Below are positions 40,112 to 52,911 of a stretch of 64,000 nucleotides of DNA, piece after piece. Each line of letters opens with the position of its first letter. The stretch's first letter is position 1. The notes under the pieces are model-generated. The model made no database searches. It saw only the letters and a program-made list of their open reading frames with translations, and was not told the DNA's origin. The stretch comes from Cinclus cinclus (Eukaryota; Chordata; Aves; Passeriformes; Cinclidae), in contig NC_085046.1 of the NCBI RefSeq assembly GCF_963662255.1, positions 133,036,392 through 133,100,391 of the forward strand, written 5' to 3'. The translations under genes and the position numbers were made by a program.

Positions 40112-42254
40112 TGAAAAGATTGATCTGTTTATGGGTCCCGTGGTGGACAATGTAGTATTTTCCCTGGCAGCTTTTTGGATAGGGTTAAGTGGCTCCTGGT
40201 ATAGTTGTGCAGGGTTGGGGGGGGGCTCAGCACTTCCAGCTGCTTCACTCTTTCCTACATAATGCCCCTCAGACGCTTTTACATTCCTTAAAAGCTGAAG
40301 GATAGTTGCCTTTGTTGTGAGTTTATACTTAAGAACGAACTTTCCTGAGATCTTCTGTTTTCCAATATATTTGGGTTTTGATCAAGTATTTTTAATATGG
40401 TTTCATTTTAAATGCTTGCACCTTTTCAGCAATCAAATCTTTCGCAAGCAATGAATTTTTTTTTTTTTCCATTTGGACAGTTTGTCAGTAGATATAGTTC
40501 TCTGACTCTAATTAATAGGACAGCTTGTATTTTTTATTAGTTATAAGAACTGACAAAAACTGTCTACCTCATAAGGTAGAGGTGCTTTTCTAGTTAACCT
40601 AAGAACAGCTGAATGAGGAAATACAGTAGTGGCTTCCATGGCTCCTTTGTGACTCTTTGAAAGCAAAACCTTCATCTTGTTTGTCCTGCCCCTCTACTTT
40701 GCAGATACTGAGTTGCAAAAGTGGGCATACAGGAGGTTAAATAACCCCGAGCTACACTACAGTCTGGAAATTCAGTGTCTCCCAAAGGCACAGGTTAGCT
40801 GGGAGAGGCCTTGCTGATTCTCTTGCTTAGAAATCCTGAAAAATTTCTGTGTCTCCAATGTGCTTACGTTATGTAGGATTTTTCTACAAAAATATATTAA
40901 TTTCAAAGCAAAGCATTGCGGAGTCTCTGCTTAGAGCACAGGGGGAGAATGGATGGCTTTGGAGGATGAAGCAGGAGGAATGGATTCCTTCTCTCACTGG
41001 CAGTCACGCTTTTCCAGGCTGTCTTACCTATTCAGCTGAGCTCTCACTACTTGTCCTGAGAATCGTGTGTTACCTGGGAGTCCTGAGAGGCATCCAGTAC
41101 CTCCTTTGGTCCCTTTGGACTCTCAGGAGTCATTAAAGGTTGCAGCTGGAGCACACAACCCTTTCCTGTGGGAGTTTTCTCCTTCCTCTTTCCCATCATC
41201 CATCTAAGGACAATGTGAGGATCCTTAAAAAGCAATTCTTGCAGAAATCTTAATACTTGTGCTGCTTTTTGTAGAAAGAAATAAGTGGGAATCTTTCCTT
41301 GCTGTTTTATTTGATTATAGTAAAGGTGCAGCAGTATTTGCTTTGCGTTATCCTCTGCAAGTGTTTATTAATCTAAATAATGGAACTTCAGTTATCAGAA
41401 AATTCTTGTGCCTGCTTAAAGCACTGAAGAAAGTATGAAGTCAGTAGATGCTAATTTTGGGGGAGAAGTCTGGAAAGATTTCTGTCTTACCTTAGCTCAA
41501 AAATTGTCAATTAACTATTAGCTTATTTCCAGAATAGAAAGTATTTACAGAACTATTATATATCCTATTGAATTGGTATGCAAGTCTTAATTCATTTTTG
41601 TAAAGAAGAGGGATGGTCCTGGCCCTTAAAATCAGGTTTTGTGTAAGAGGCAGTATTAAACAGCATTAACATCTGCCTTAAGTTGGATGGTAAGGATAAG
41701 TAAATAGAGGAAAACTAATAAAATAAACAGTATAGATAAACACTGGACTTAATTGTTACTCTTGTGCCAGTCATAACATGGAATTAACCAGATGAATATG
41801 CTAACTAACTGTAGTTAGTACAATTGTTCAGGTGAAGTTCTAGAAAGGGATAGTCCCTTAGTGCTTTGTTAATGTGGTGCTTTTCCAATAGACGTTTCTT
41901 CTCATTTCTGTTCCTTAAAAAATGTTTCATCCACTTTCCACATGCTAATTCTTGTCATACTGAATATATTTGTATTTTTCATACTTTTTGCTTAAAGGTC
42001 TTTGTCATTTTTTGTTTTGATGTTTGTGTTCATGCTTTTGTTAAGGCTTGTTATTTTTTCTGCATTTCCTTTGCTTCTGTTTTGAGTTTGGAAAAATGGC
42101 TGCTTGACCAAGTAACTATTTCTACATGCTTAAAAAGTGCATCATATCTTTTTTCTTGCCCACAGAAGATCTTGCACTTAACCTGACATTTCCTCACCTC
42201 TCGGTCAAAAACTGCATGATTTCGTAGTGAGAAGAGTACATTAAAACACACAAC

Positions 42255-42274
42255 AATAATAATAATAATAATAA
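42255..42274. repeat. (AAT)n microsatellite
   Basis: Six to seven AAT units in an AC-rich context. Confidence 0.9.
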
Positions 42275-43929
42275 ATGTTAATCAAAAAACTGCATGTGTC
42301 TTTCTGATTGTGCCAGTGTTGTGGTATTCAATTATGCAATTTTCATTGGCATATTAATCATCTTTTCAACAAACAAGCCAGCGTTAATTAAAGCAAACCA
42401 TGGATAAAGACATGTTGCCGGATCATCATTCCGTTTATCACAGCACACAGGCTGGCCGTTAAGTAAATTCTGGACTGTGAGATGAATTTCAATGTTGGCT
42501 TCATCTTTTTTGTTAGAGTTTGAATGCAACTCATCTAACAACAACAACAAACTTCAGGCTTCATAAGAGAAAGATGAATTTATTTGTAATTAATGGCAAA
42601 AGAAGAAAGATAAAGTAGTTGTATGCTTCTAATGGGAATTAGAATATTTCAAACTGAAACATTTTTGAAAATTTTTTCCATCTTCCTCTGCTTCCCTTCT
42701 TACCCTACTTAAAGCATCAGAGCCCTGAGAACAAGGAATAAGTGAACTGTCATCTACCTTTATAAATTTAGGTTTCAGTTTAACTTTAGAGCAAATAGTA
42801 AACTGATTGGCATTAAATATGCAATCTGTGCAAAGAGAGAATATGAGACAATCTTTTTTACTGATAAATGCATGAAATACACTTGTGTCTTTCAAGTGAA
42901 AATAGCCAGCAATTCTTTGATAAACAATAGTTACATGATGATTTTTTCAGACACCTCCCATAGAAAAGGCTTCACTGCTGCAAAGTGTGTACAGTCAAGA
43001 TCACTTGAATATATTTGTAAGTCTGTTAAAACAAGTATTTGTAGGTTTTTCAAGTGTTTATAACTGTGAGCTTATGGAGGAAAGCACTGGATGCTGTTAT
43101 ATGAATGGGTACTGCTTAGCATAATAATACTGGTTATTGTGTTTTTTAAGGGTTATTATAGAGACAGTTGAGAGAGCAACTGAAGGTTTTAAGGGTTTCA
43201 TTCTTCATTTTATTTAGTTTGTGTATTGTTTTATTTGAACAGAAATAGAGTTTAATGCTTCTACTGTGAAAAGTACATGCTTCATCCAGTAAAGAACCTG
43301 GCACTGGTGCAGAGGGGCTTGTTGTTTCTGTTTCTGTCCTGAACTCAAGGCTGATGGGTTGTCTTTAAAACTATTTATCATAAGTATTTTGGTCTAGATT
43401 CCTTCAAACATGGGTTTTAAAAAGTCTAGAATGAAGTTTGAATGGAAAATTTTAGTCTGCCTGCTATGAAAAATTTATGGAGGCACTAGTGGGATAGATC
43501 ATCATGCCCTAGATCATCTTAAGAGGATCTTGAACAAAAGCACTTAAAAGTTCCTGAACGTTCATAATATTTTGTCATTTTACCTACCTCAGTCTTCCTA
43601 TGTCTTTTTATTAATCAGATCTCTCAGCTTTACATTAGACTGTCTATACTTGCAATGTAATCAGAATACACATGCTAAGAAACATATACTAAGTTTATAT
43701 TATATTATATACATATAATACAATACTAAGAAACAGAAATTGATGTGGGAAGAATTGTTATTTAGCTAAATAACAATGAGTTTAATGTAGTTAGTTGTGG
43801 CTAAGTTAGGAAAAAAAATTAAAAAGACATGGGTAAAACTAACTTAATCCTCATAGGTCTGTGATGCCCCAGTTAGATTATTTATAATCTAATAATTAAT
43901 CTAGATTAATTCTAAAATCTCTGTTCCTT

Positions 43930-44502
43930 GAAGTGTTCTATTTAATAAATCATTAAGCAAAAGCACCTGTGTTGGGAATCCTTTGCCCCGAGGGAAAAAG
44001 GGAATCTCTGTTCCCAGATGAAGCATGAACAGTGAGAAAGAGAGATGAAGAAAACTTTTGCTTTTGAACAGTTCATTCTTAAAAGTAAATATGAGTTTAA
44101 CATAATGAGTTTAACATAGCCCATAAGCTGCAGCTTTTGGGAAAGATGTGAATATGAGAAGAGTAATATGGAAAGTAAAGCCACAAGAGAACTGTGTTTT
44201 TTTCTTGTAGAAAAAACCCCTATAGCCAAACAAGAAGAAACTCCTCTCCCTAAAGTAAACTGAAAAAGATTATTTAAGCTGGCAACTGACTAAAGTGTTT
44301 CTGCATGTTGTTGTTAAAAAGGTGTGGGAGGGAGGAAGAGGGGGTGGGCTGAGGGTTTTATTCTGAATTTATTACTTCTTTATGTTGTTAATGAAGTTTT
44401 TCTTTACATCCCTGTGAGTTTTAGGCCTGCCTTACTTTTGCTCCTAATTCTATCTCACAGCAAAAAATAAGTATATTAAAATTGGCAATCTAAACTACTA
44501 CA
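43930..44502 (+). mobile_element. 5'-truncated solo LTR, same family as the 58.8-kb copy
   Basis: This stretch aligns in order to the reverse complement of about 58836-59400. Shared landmarks are ATCCTTTGCCCC, ACTCCTCTCCCTAAAGT, AGATTATTTAAG, AGTTTTAGGCCTGC and TCCTAATTCTAT. As an LTR it reads on the plus strand. The GC-rich upstream (U3-like) half seen in the other copy is absent. At the position of that copy's AATAAA signal it has AATGAA (44390-44395). It ends ..CTACTACA at 44502, matching the inner terminal motif of the other copy rather than its outermost end. It carries a 14-bp tandem duplication (44091-44118) that the other copy lacks. No coding sequence. Confidence 0.72.
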
Positions 44503-47500
44503 CTAATTAGTGTTTCTGCCTCATTTAGAACTAAACCAAGATTACAACTTAGAATGCTTCATGTTCATACTACTTTAAATGCCTCTGTGCCACACAAAGG
44601 ATATGCAAGGTAGATGTATGTTCAGAATGGTCAAACTCGGTTGGGGTTTTGGCACAAGAACTTAAGAAAGACAACCTATGGCAAAAAACAAATCAGCCTT
44701 CCCTTAAGTTGTTGCAAGCATTGCTGAGTTAGAGATATGAGCTTATATAGTCTATCAAACTTGTTCGTCCTCCACACATTTAGTTTTCTAAAACTGCTGG
44801 TAACAGTCTGTGATCTTCAAAGATCTCTTATTTGGACCAGCTTCAGTGAAATCAGATCTGTCAAAGAGGAACAGAGTTCAATACACTGTGATCATGTGTT
44901 CAGTTGTCTTCCACTATGTTGGTTTTGTTTGGAAGCATGGGAGTCAGTTTAGATCTGCTTTATGGTATAAATCAATGAAATTAAGCTCATGGCTATTAAT
45001 AGTTCAGTTCTCCTAATAAAGTATCTGAATATTTTCTATAGCTCTAATACGATACTTTTAAGGAATTGCAAAAGTTTCATAGGGTTAAAATGGATTCTGG
45101 TTACACTGGCTCATCAAATTGAATCATTAGATCATTAAATTGTTTCGTAAATGGTTAGAAATAAATAATTGAAAAATATATTTACTTGTAGTACATTTAT
45201 GGTGTTTAAGTGCATATGGCATCTCATGGACCCTGAAGTATGAACTGAACTCTTGCTCTTTACACACTTTGACTGTGAACTTTACAGATGCGGCTATGAA
45301 AATGCACCTGCCTGTTGAAAGGGGGAAGTCTCTGTGGTTGAAAATGGTACTGGCTGCATCATGGCACTAACTTGCACTGTACTGGTTACAGAAAATTCAC
45401 TGCAGGTGACATTTTGGTATCTAAGGTAAATAACATAGGTTTTCATCTGTCTTTAGTATATCGCACCATCAGACAAAGTTTATGTTTGTCTTGCAGATCC
45501 CCATGGCTTTGAGGATCTCTTATCATAAGTTTTGTGCTAGGTAATACGCTTTGAAAATGGAAAAGTAGAGCAGCATTTTCTATTTTCAGAATCCATTAAT
45601 CTGGGAAGTTCATTTCAGCATATCAGATCAGAAACCTTCCTCAGTGCTTTTGAGTATTTTGAGAATGGAAAATTATAGTGATGGTCAAAGGAATAGTCTT
45701 AATTCATGGTAAAATGGGAAAACTGTATAATGTTCTTTTCGGTTTATTGGTGGAGACCACCAAGCTAAAGTACCATCTTGCACTTATTCCTAAGCAGGTT
45801 ATGTTGCATTTTACTATTTATCACACTGTTAACCCTGACCAATAAGGATCAAACCTATTGATGAATCTAGAACTGCTGTAGTTCCTTTATTTTTTTTTTT
45901 GACAAGAATCTCAAATTAGTTAATCAGCAATGTAATATAAAGAAATCAACACTCTTTATTAGTACTAAAAAAGCGATTTTCATATAGTTGTCACTTATCA
46001 TTTGGAGTCATTAATATCCTTGTCCATTTTTTAAATAATATTGTTTTCTAGGTCATATATAGCACTAAGAATCTGGTTTGCATATATGCTTTAGAAGGAT
46101 TGTCACATTTGGAAATGCTTTTGAAAATGACAGTGTTACAGCATTTAAAGGAACTTATATAAAATATGTTACATAATGTAGTACATTACTGAATGGAAAG
46201 TAACCCTTCTATGGATCAATATTTGCAGTTTTAGCGTAATGTGAAATGGTTTTGAATATTTCTCATACAACAAGGTAACAAAAATTTGTCATAAGAATTT
46301 TATGAGTCTGCTACAAAAATAGGAGTAGTACAATGTGTCACTTTCTCACAGTATTAATAAATAGGAGAATAAAACATGCTCATTTTTTGGCATAATTTAA
46401 GTTAGTTTACTACTTCACAGTCGCAAACAGTGAGTGCTTGTTAGACATCGTCAATTGGTCACAGATGTGTAGATGTATCGGTTCTCTGCACAGAAAAGAA
46501 TTACCTAAATTTCACCGAGAATAATTTTAGGGTACAAATAAATACTCTTTTCCTCCTCTGCCCCAAATCCTCTGTACATTTGTGCAAACATTAAAATTTG
46601 TGTAAATGAATGTGTAAAACACAGTGCAAATTCACATTTGTGTTTCCCAGTGCCTTCACATGTCACTGGTGTGTGTGCCTGCAAAAAGAGTGGCAGCTGC
46701 AAATCAGGTGTGTTCATTTTGCAGTGAGAGCTTGTGCTCTTCTACCTTTTGGATTATTCATTCATACAAAATGCAGGCAGAATAAGACACTAGTTTATGG
46801 TTTTTCATCATGGTTTCATCATATTTGTCAGCATAAAGTACTGCACTGATGCAGTTTTGCAGTGTATATTTAAAATGCAAGTAAGAATGGGTGAAATGAG
46901 AGCTGACATTTTTCACATATAAGCAGAAATTCATCTACCTCATGGAGAAGGAGGGGTTATGCTTGAAAGTGCTGGGGCCCATTAAAATTGGTCTCAACAG
47001 TTAGCGAGTAAAAAAAATTCATTTCCATCATTCAGACAGTCCTTGCAATGGAGGAAGGGTCCATCCTGTGGGAGTTTTTCCATGCATAATTTCATCCACC
47101 TGTCCTATTTGTTACACAGTTCATTTGTGAGATCTGTGGGTGATAATATGACATGGTTTTCATTTCCATAGCAGTGAGTGATGCCTGGTAAATGAAAAGG
47201 CAGTAAAATAGCCTTCAGAAAGAAAATAAAACCCCAGTCCTCAAAACCTTCTAGAGTATGCAGCGCGCAAGGCCAGCAAGGGGATGTCACAGCATCTAAG
47301 GAGTCTGAATGTAGGCAACTTTGGAGGGGCAGGACCCACTTCAGTTCAGTAGGGTCGAATATTATGCAGAGCTGGAGACAGTCTTGCAAATATCCTAAAA
47401 AACCCAGGAAGAATGTTAGGGATTCAGGGTGGTGTGAAGGGCTGTTCGGAGATGGTGCTCTGGGCTGAGGTGCAGTGCCTTCTGCTTTCCTTTTTCATAC

Positions 47501-48299
47501 ATGTATGAAGCTTTCCTGAAGCACCATCAATTTAGAGTCTGACAGTTAAAGCCTGAAGGACAATTTCATACTTGCTGCTATCCTGCCCTACATTCTTTCT
47601 GGATTAGTTCAGTAAAATTATATTTTGCTTTCTGGGTCATTTCTGCCTTTGAATATCAGTAACAAATATCCAGGTCTATTTTAGAGTATTCTCATTTGGG
47701 AAATAAGGGTGCACATATGCCTTTTCTGTAGAGGTTTGAGGGTAAAAGTGCAATCTTGATCTAGTAGTAGTTTACGGTATTGTATCAGTGGGAATTTTTT
47801 CTTCATTCTAGAGGTGCAGTAAATTAAAAAGCATAGTGCACATGTTTTCATCCTCACACCTAGTACATACATTGGCACTGGAATTAGACAGCCTGTAGGT
47901 CTTTATTCCTTGTGTAAGAAAAGGTTATATAAAATCTCTTTAAGGAGTAAATATTTTTTTTGATTTCATTTTAATACTGCTGTTTTGGTATTTTTGGTAT
48001 TCAGACCATCTTATTTTTGTAATAAAAAAATATTTTTCTGGTATTCACAAAGATATCTAAAAGGTAGAAATCATAAAGCAGGCACTAATTTTAAATTGAT
48101 TTGTTACTTTGCTTCTTTTGAAATACTGTACATGTTGAGCTGTATGTGATAGTTTGTATCTGCCTGCTTTCTCCTTAATAAATAATCATGCTTGATTAGT
48201 GCTGGGTTGCGTAGCAAACCCTGTGGTTTGTTGAAGGGCTAGGAAGTATCTTCCCACCCCAAGTAGTCATTGCATTTGTAGGGCAGTACACCACAGCAG
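44503..48299 (+). other. ZFPM2: Downstream ZFPM2 intron, fifth part
   Basis: AT-rich intron without a recognisable gene or transposon. The many short frames have no support. Confidence 0.6.
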
Positions 48300-48720
48300 C
48301 ACTAAGGACACCTCCGGCAGGACGTCATTAAGCAGGATGTTCTTGGCCCAGTTACGAGGTACCAAGTGCGGTGGGCTTGAAGGGAACGGGAAGGGGGAGA
48401 CTGCCAGGAGTGCCTTCCCTCTGTGAGCCTGTGCAGCCATCCTCAGGGCCCTGCCAGAGCCATCCCTTGGCCTCTGTGCTCTGAGGGGAGGCTGCTGTCA
48501 GCAAAGGCCCTGCTGGGCTGGCACGGCCGTCCTGGGGCGGCGCAGCCACCGGGGAGCCAGGGGAGCCAGGCACCCTTGGGAACGCTGGTTTGGGTTGGCC
48601 TCTGTGGTACAGGGGCCGCAGAGGAGAAGCAGAAGTGGCTGATGGCGGTGCAGGAGAGACACGTCTTCCTAAGGAAGGAAGGCAGGAAGGCAGGCCTGCA
48701 ATTTGTAGAAGCTGATAAGA
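48300..48720. other. GC- and CpG-rich block, origin unknown
   Basis: Sharp rise in GC and CpG (for example CACGGCCGTCC, GGGGCGGCGCAGCCACCGG) inside AT-rich intron. Plus-strand and minus-strand frames of 235 and 195 codons overlap here because GC-rich DNA has few stops; neither resembles a protein I know. It could be an orphan CpG island, an alternative promoter, or an unrecognised LTR. An AATAAA lies about 120 bases upstream, near 48178, on the plus strand. Confidence 0.4.
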
Positions 48721-49353
48721 GGAGTGAGGCTGGTTTGCCACCGCAGGAGCACCAGTTTACCCATGAGCTGTGCAGACCTCTGAGCTCAGCCGTCACATCC
48801 AGCAGGGAAACATCTCGCTGCATGCCGCGCAAAATCCCATCGGATAACACAAGAGGCCTTTTTAGGTGCTGCCGGAGCACCAGTCTGACCAGTAACACAC
48901 AGTTCACTGGATCCCTAATTCCAGTTGGGAAGTTATCTGCTGTCTCTAGCAGTGAAATCCTGACTGATAAGGGAAGAGGCTCATCTGCTGGTAGCAGAGC
49001 CTCCAGTTTATCAGTGTCTGACCAGCTCATAAATCAGACTGGTGTCTGTTTTTATTTTGTTTTATCAAAATTTATTTCTATCATTGTAACAGTTAATACT
49101 TTAATAAGAGAACTTAGCTGGGAACATTAGGAAGTTAGTTAGAGACATTTTGCAGGCGCTTTTTCCCTTGTCAGTGACAAGGTAAGGTAATCCTATACAC
49201 AGGCTGCTATTGTGAGATGAGAAACTGGCCTCCTTCACTGCCAGAGACCAGATGCACCTCTCTCTATCCTAATCTGTAAACGACTTAAAGGAGCCTTATC
49301 TCGGGGCTCTTCTGCTTCATTTCATGCTTGATTTACTTTAATTTGTCTGATAG
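48713..49353. promoter_or_regulatory. Cluster of eight WGATAR motifs (candidate enhancer)
   Basis: WGATAR or its complement occurs at 48713, 48933, 48965, 49008, 49062, 49078, 49296 and 49348. With equal base use about one would be expected in 640 bp. Several are strong forms (TGATAAG, AGATAAG). The block continues from the CpG-rich segment and lies in an intron of a gene whose product partners GATA factors, so GATA feedback is conceivable. Motifs only; conservation and activity are unknown. Confidence 0.3.
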
Positions 49354-50422
49354 GGCACAAGGATTTGGAGACGGCCCATCTTTCTGCAGAAAATGTTCAG
49401 ATTTTTTTTTCCTTGGCATTGTTGTGTTGGGGGTTTTGACTTTTTTTATGTGGAGGAAATCTTGCTCCAGTGCAGCAAGCTGCTTGAGTGTGTTTAGATT
49501 TAAGCTACCCCAGCAGAAAAGAGTTTGTGAAGTGGTATGATTGTGTGATGGGCCACATTTACATTGAAATCACATTATACGATATATCTGGACTCCTGAA
49601 GGGAGCAGTGCAGTGGAGCGCTTGTGCCCACAAGATACTTTGAAAGGGCTATATATAGTGGCAACAATTGATACGAGATTTTACAGGAGACTTTATAAAT
49701 ATGTAAATGGGTGTTATCTGATTGGGTTCTTTGGCTACACATCTGTACCTCAAAGGAAGTGGAGCTGTGAGAACTACCAGGAAAACAGTAGTTTGCATTC
49801 TAAGTGAGGCTGAGAAATAGAAATGTCTCACAGGTTGACAGCGGGTCAGGGTGGAGGTGCTTTGCATACTTCGGAGGTAAGCCTCTTTGATGTGAAAGCG
49901 ATCTCTACTTCCACCAGAAAGGTAGAATTACCATGAACAATTTTCATTTGTTTTATAACATGGCTTAGATCAGGAGCCATTGACCTTTAGCATTCCTTGT
50001 TATTTCTTTAAATTGCTTATGTGATATGGCACATGGGGGAATTGCCTTTACGTTTTTTGCATTTTAAAAAATGTACTTTCAGTGACCCATGGGAGAGAAA
50101 ATAAAGTCTTTGGTACATTGATCCCTTGATTAGTTATTTCCTAAATGAAAATGGAAATACTGTTAAAGCAGTAATAATGCTATGTCTTAATAGTTGAGAA
50201 GTCAATAAATGGCTCCCATGTGCTTCATTAAAGTTCTTAATGAAGCCATTTTTGATAGCTGAACTTTACATTATCTCTGCTTTAGTCAGATGCTTTTTAG
50301 GGAGAAAGAGGCAGTAATTTGATAGAAAATGGTTTCTTATTCACTCTAGTAACTATATTGCTAAAATCCTGTGTATCATAATACCTGTTTTATAGGGCCG
50401 TGCAAAACTCACCAATCATAAA

Positions 50423-50442
50423 TATGGCTATTTATAGCCATA
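50423..50442. promoter_or_regulatory. MEF2-type motif at the centre of a palindrome
   Basis: TATGGCTA and TAGCCATA are perfect inverted arms around TTTA. The centre, CTATTTATAG (50428-50437), fits the MEF2 consensus YTAWWWWTAR exactly. ZFPM2 is expressed in heart, where MEF2 factors act, but the link is inference. Confidence 0.3.
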
Positions 50443-52810
50443 CTTAGATAATTAATTTTTTTCTGGCAGTTCTTGTATTTTATCTTAATTTATTTTATGC
50501 ATTTATGTCATGGCATAGTCATACATTCGTAAAATGTAGCATTTTTTCATCAGTGTTCCAGTATTGCTATTTGTGGGATGTTCTAAATGTTTCTGTGTAG
50601 CCTCACTGCAGTGGCAGCCTCTTCTTTCCTTTGCATCCTTGTTGTAGCAATTCTCAGCCATTTAATTCCTCCCTCCTCCTCCTCCTTGCACTGAATTACT
50701 AGTCCTGACAGAGCCCTTCATATTTTGACAGGAAGGATTTAGTCTCTGGGATGAACATAGCACTCAGCAATGAGCTGAAAAAAGGTGTGAAAGGCCTGTG
50801 GGCTCCTCTTTTGCCTTTCATGAACTCTTCTACATCCAGCAGAGTGGATTCCATGTATGATCCCTTACACAATAAATATGAGAAAGGAAATCTGAGTTAG
50901 ATCTTGCCTGTTTTCCTAATGGGGTCTTCACCGTAGTGAAAGTTGTTTCCGTGGATTACTCGGGCAATGTTTATTGTGTTATTGTAACTAAGTATAGAAC
51001 TTACTCTACAGGCAAGTCATAAACACGTTACAGTTAAGCATCTTTATTGTACAAAGCAAACAAAACTCTATTTTCTCCAATTTTTTAAATAGTTCACATG
51101 AAAACCAGGTGGATTTTCAGACATAAAACCATAATATAAAAAATGAGAATACTAAGTTATTTCCTCTCTAACACTGGACAGCTCCCTGATGCCTAAAATT
51201 TGACCTTGATTTTCCAGTTCCCTGTTATGGCTTTGTACGACCTGGTTTTCACAGGTAAAGGACTTTGCCAGTGGATTAGAAATATGTTGAAAGTGAAGTT
51301 CTAAAGTCAAGCCCAACCTGAGCTTCACAAAACTGAAAGATTTTCAGTTAGATTTATTTTATAATGATAAAATATTATTTTATATTATTATAAAGTGTAT
51401 TTTAAAATATTATAATTGATAGAAACAATTATATATTGGTTTTAGTAACCATGAAAGAAGGCTAATATTGCCGTCATATGTTAATAAGATCTGATGCTAA
51501 ATTCAGTTTTGTTTCCAAGATTTTGAAATCTCATGGTAGAAAACGTGGTTAATAGATATATTACAATTAGAACAGTAAATGCAGGGTGTGGTCCAGCATA
51601 TGTGCATTCCAGTTGACACAAATGTCCTAATGAAGACAGTCTATTGAGACACACGTTCAAAGTTCTGCTTTCACAATTTACATTTACTTCAGCTGCACAT
51701 GTTTGCAGTACTATAAAAGAGAATTCTTTTAATTTCAATTTATACTTCTTAAAAATTATTTTTATCCGTGTGATAATAATTGAGAAATAAATGAATAGAA
51801 ATAATAAACAGAAATAAGAAAAGGATAAAAATGAAGCTCAGAGAAATATGAATTTCATCTAGAAGATGAAATTAACAATTAAAAAATCAATTCCATAGAG
51901 AACAGGCTGTTTTTCCTCCTTTTTTTCTATCTTTTTCACAAAGTAGACTATGTTGGAAATTGAAAATATTGTAATATGAATCAAAATAGTCATTAAACTG
52001 GTTTTGAATTTTTATCAATAACTCTTCTATCAGTAATTCTTTATGGTGCTTCCAGTACAATCTCAAGGTCTGAACAGGGTTTGGAAGAGAAGTCAGAAGA
52101 GCCTGCCTATGCATAGTGCATTCTGAGGTAGGTACTCCACAGAGGGCTGTTGTATAAAACCATCCTTCTCCAATTAGGAGAAGGAATTACTGACACCGTT
52201 TCAGAGAGGAGGAGATGGGTGACTCCCAAAGGTAAATGGCCTGTTGATGATCATTGTGTTGATGGTTGCACTGCAGAAAAGGGGTTACTGTTTCTCTGAG
52301 GGTTTTTTAGGATATTCTCCATGAACAATTTAAAATGCTGGTTTTACAGTGCTATATTGAATGTACTTGTTTCATTTGAGTAACAGTCCAGACTCAAATT
52401 CACTCTTGGTTAACGTCAGAAGGAAGACTTCTGATCAGTTGGCTCAGTTCAGTAGATTTTATTAATAGGTAAGTATTCATAGTATGCTGAAAATATCAGC
52501 AAGAAAGAACGATAGACCTGGCTAACATGAAAATTCTTTAAAAATACAGAAATGGTGAATTAAAATTTTCATCAGATGGGACTAACGTCCTATATAAAAT
52601 ATTTTCCAAGGCTTTTTCTTTGAATCTCTGTCGCTACTGATATTTATGGTTTCACTAAAATGTTCAGGTAGAGAAATACCTGCCCTCATAAATCATTTAC
52701 AGATAATACTGGTTCAGACGCTCTCTGTCCAAATTGATAATGGATATCTGATTCAAAAGAAATGTCTTGTTTCTCAAAAGTTCTGTGGGGGATGCTGGAA
52801 GATGGTAAGG

Positions 52811-52911
52811 CAAAAACAACACAAAACAAAAAACAAAAACAACAAAAAAAAACCCCAATACCCAGACAGAAAAAAAATAAACAAAATCCCCAGACAACCA
52901 AAGCAACCCCA
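52811..52911. repeat. A-rich tract with interspersed C runs
   Basis: A-runs separated by C, AC and CCCC. Frames on both strands across it are low-complexity artefacts. Confidence 0.85.

Larger units (their letters stand above)
38291..43929 (+). other. ZFPM2: Downstream ZFPM2 intron, fourth part
   Basis: AT-rich intron. Noted items are a palindromic double GATA motif (40097-40111), an (AAT)n run (42255-42274) and AT-rich sequence at 43690-43720. The remainder shows no gene or clear repeat. Confidence 0.6.

Noticed and set aside
48423..49130. A 235-codon plus-strand frame (with a 195-codon frame opposite)
   Set aside because: Lies in GC-rich DNA where stops are rare, is open on both strands at once, has a Pro/Gly/Ala/Ser-rich composition set by base content, and matches no family I know. 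No splice context.
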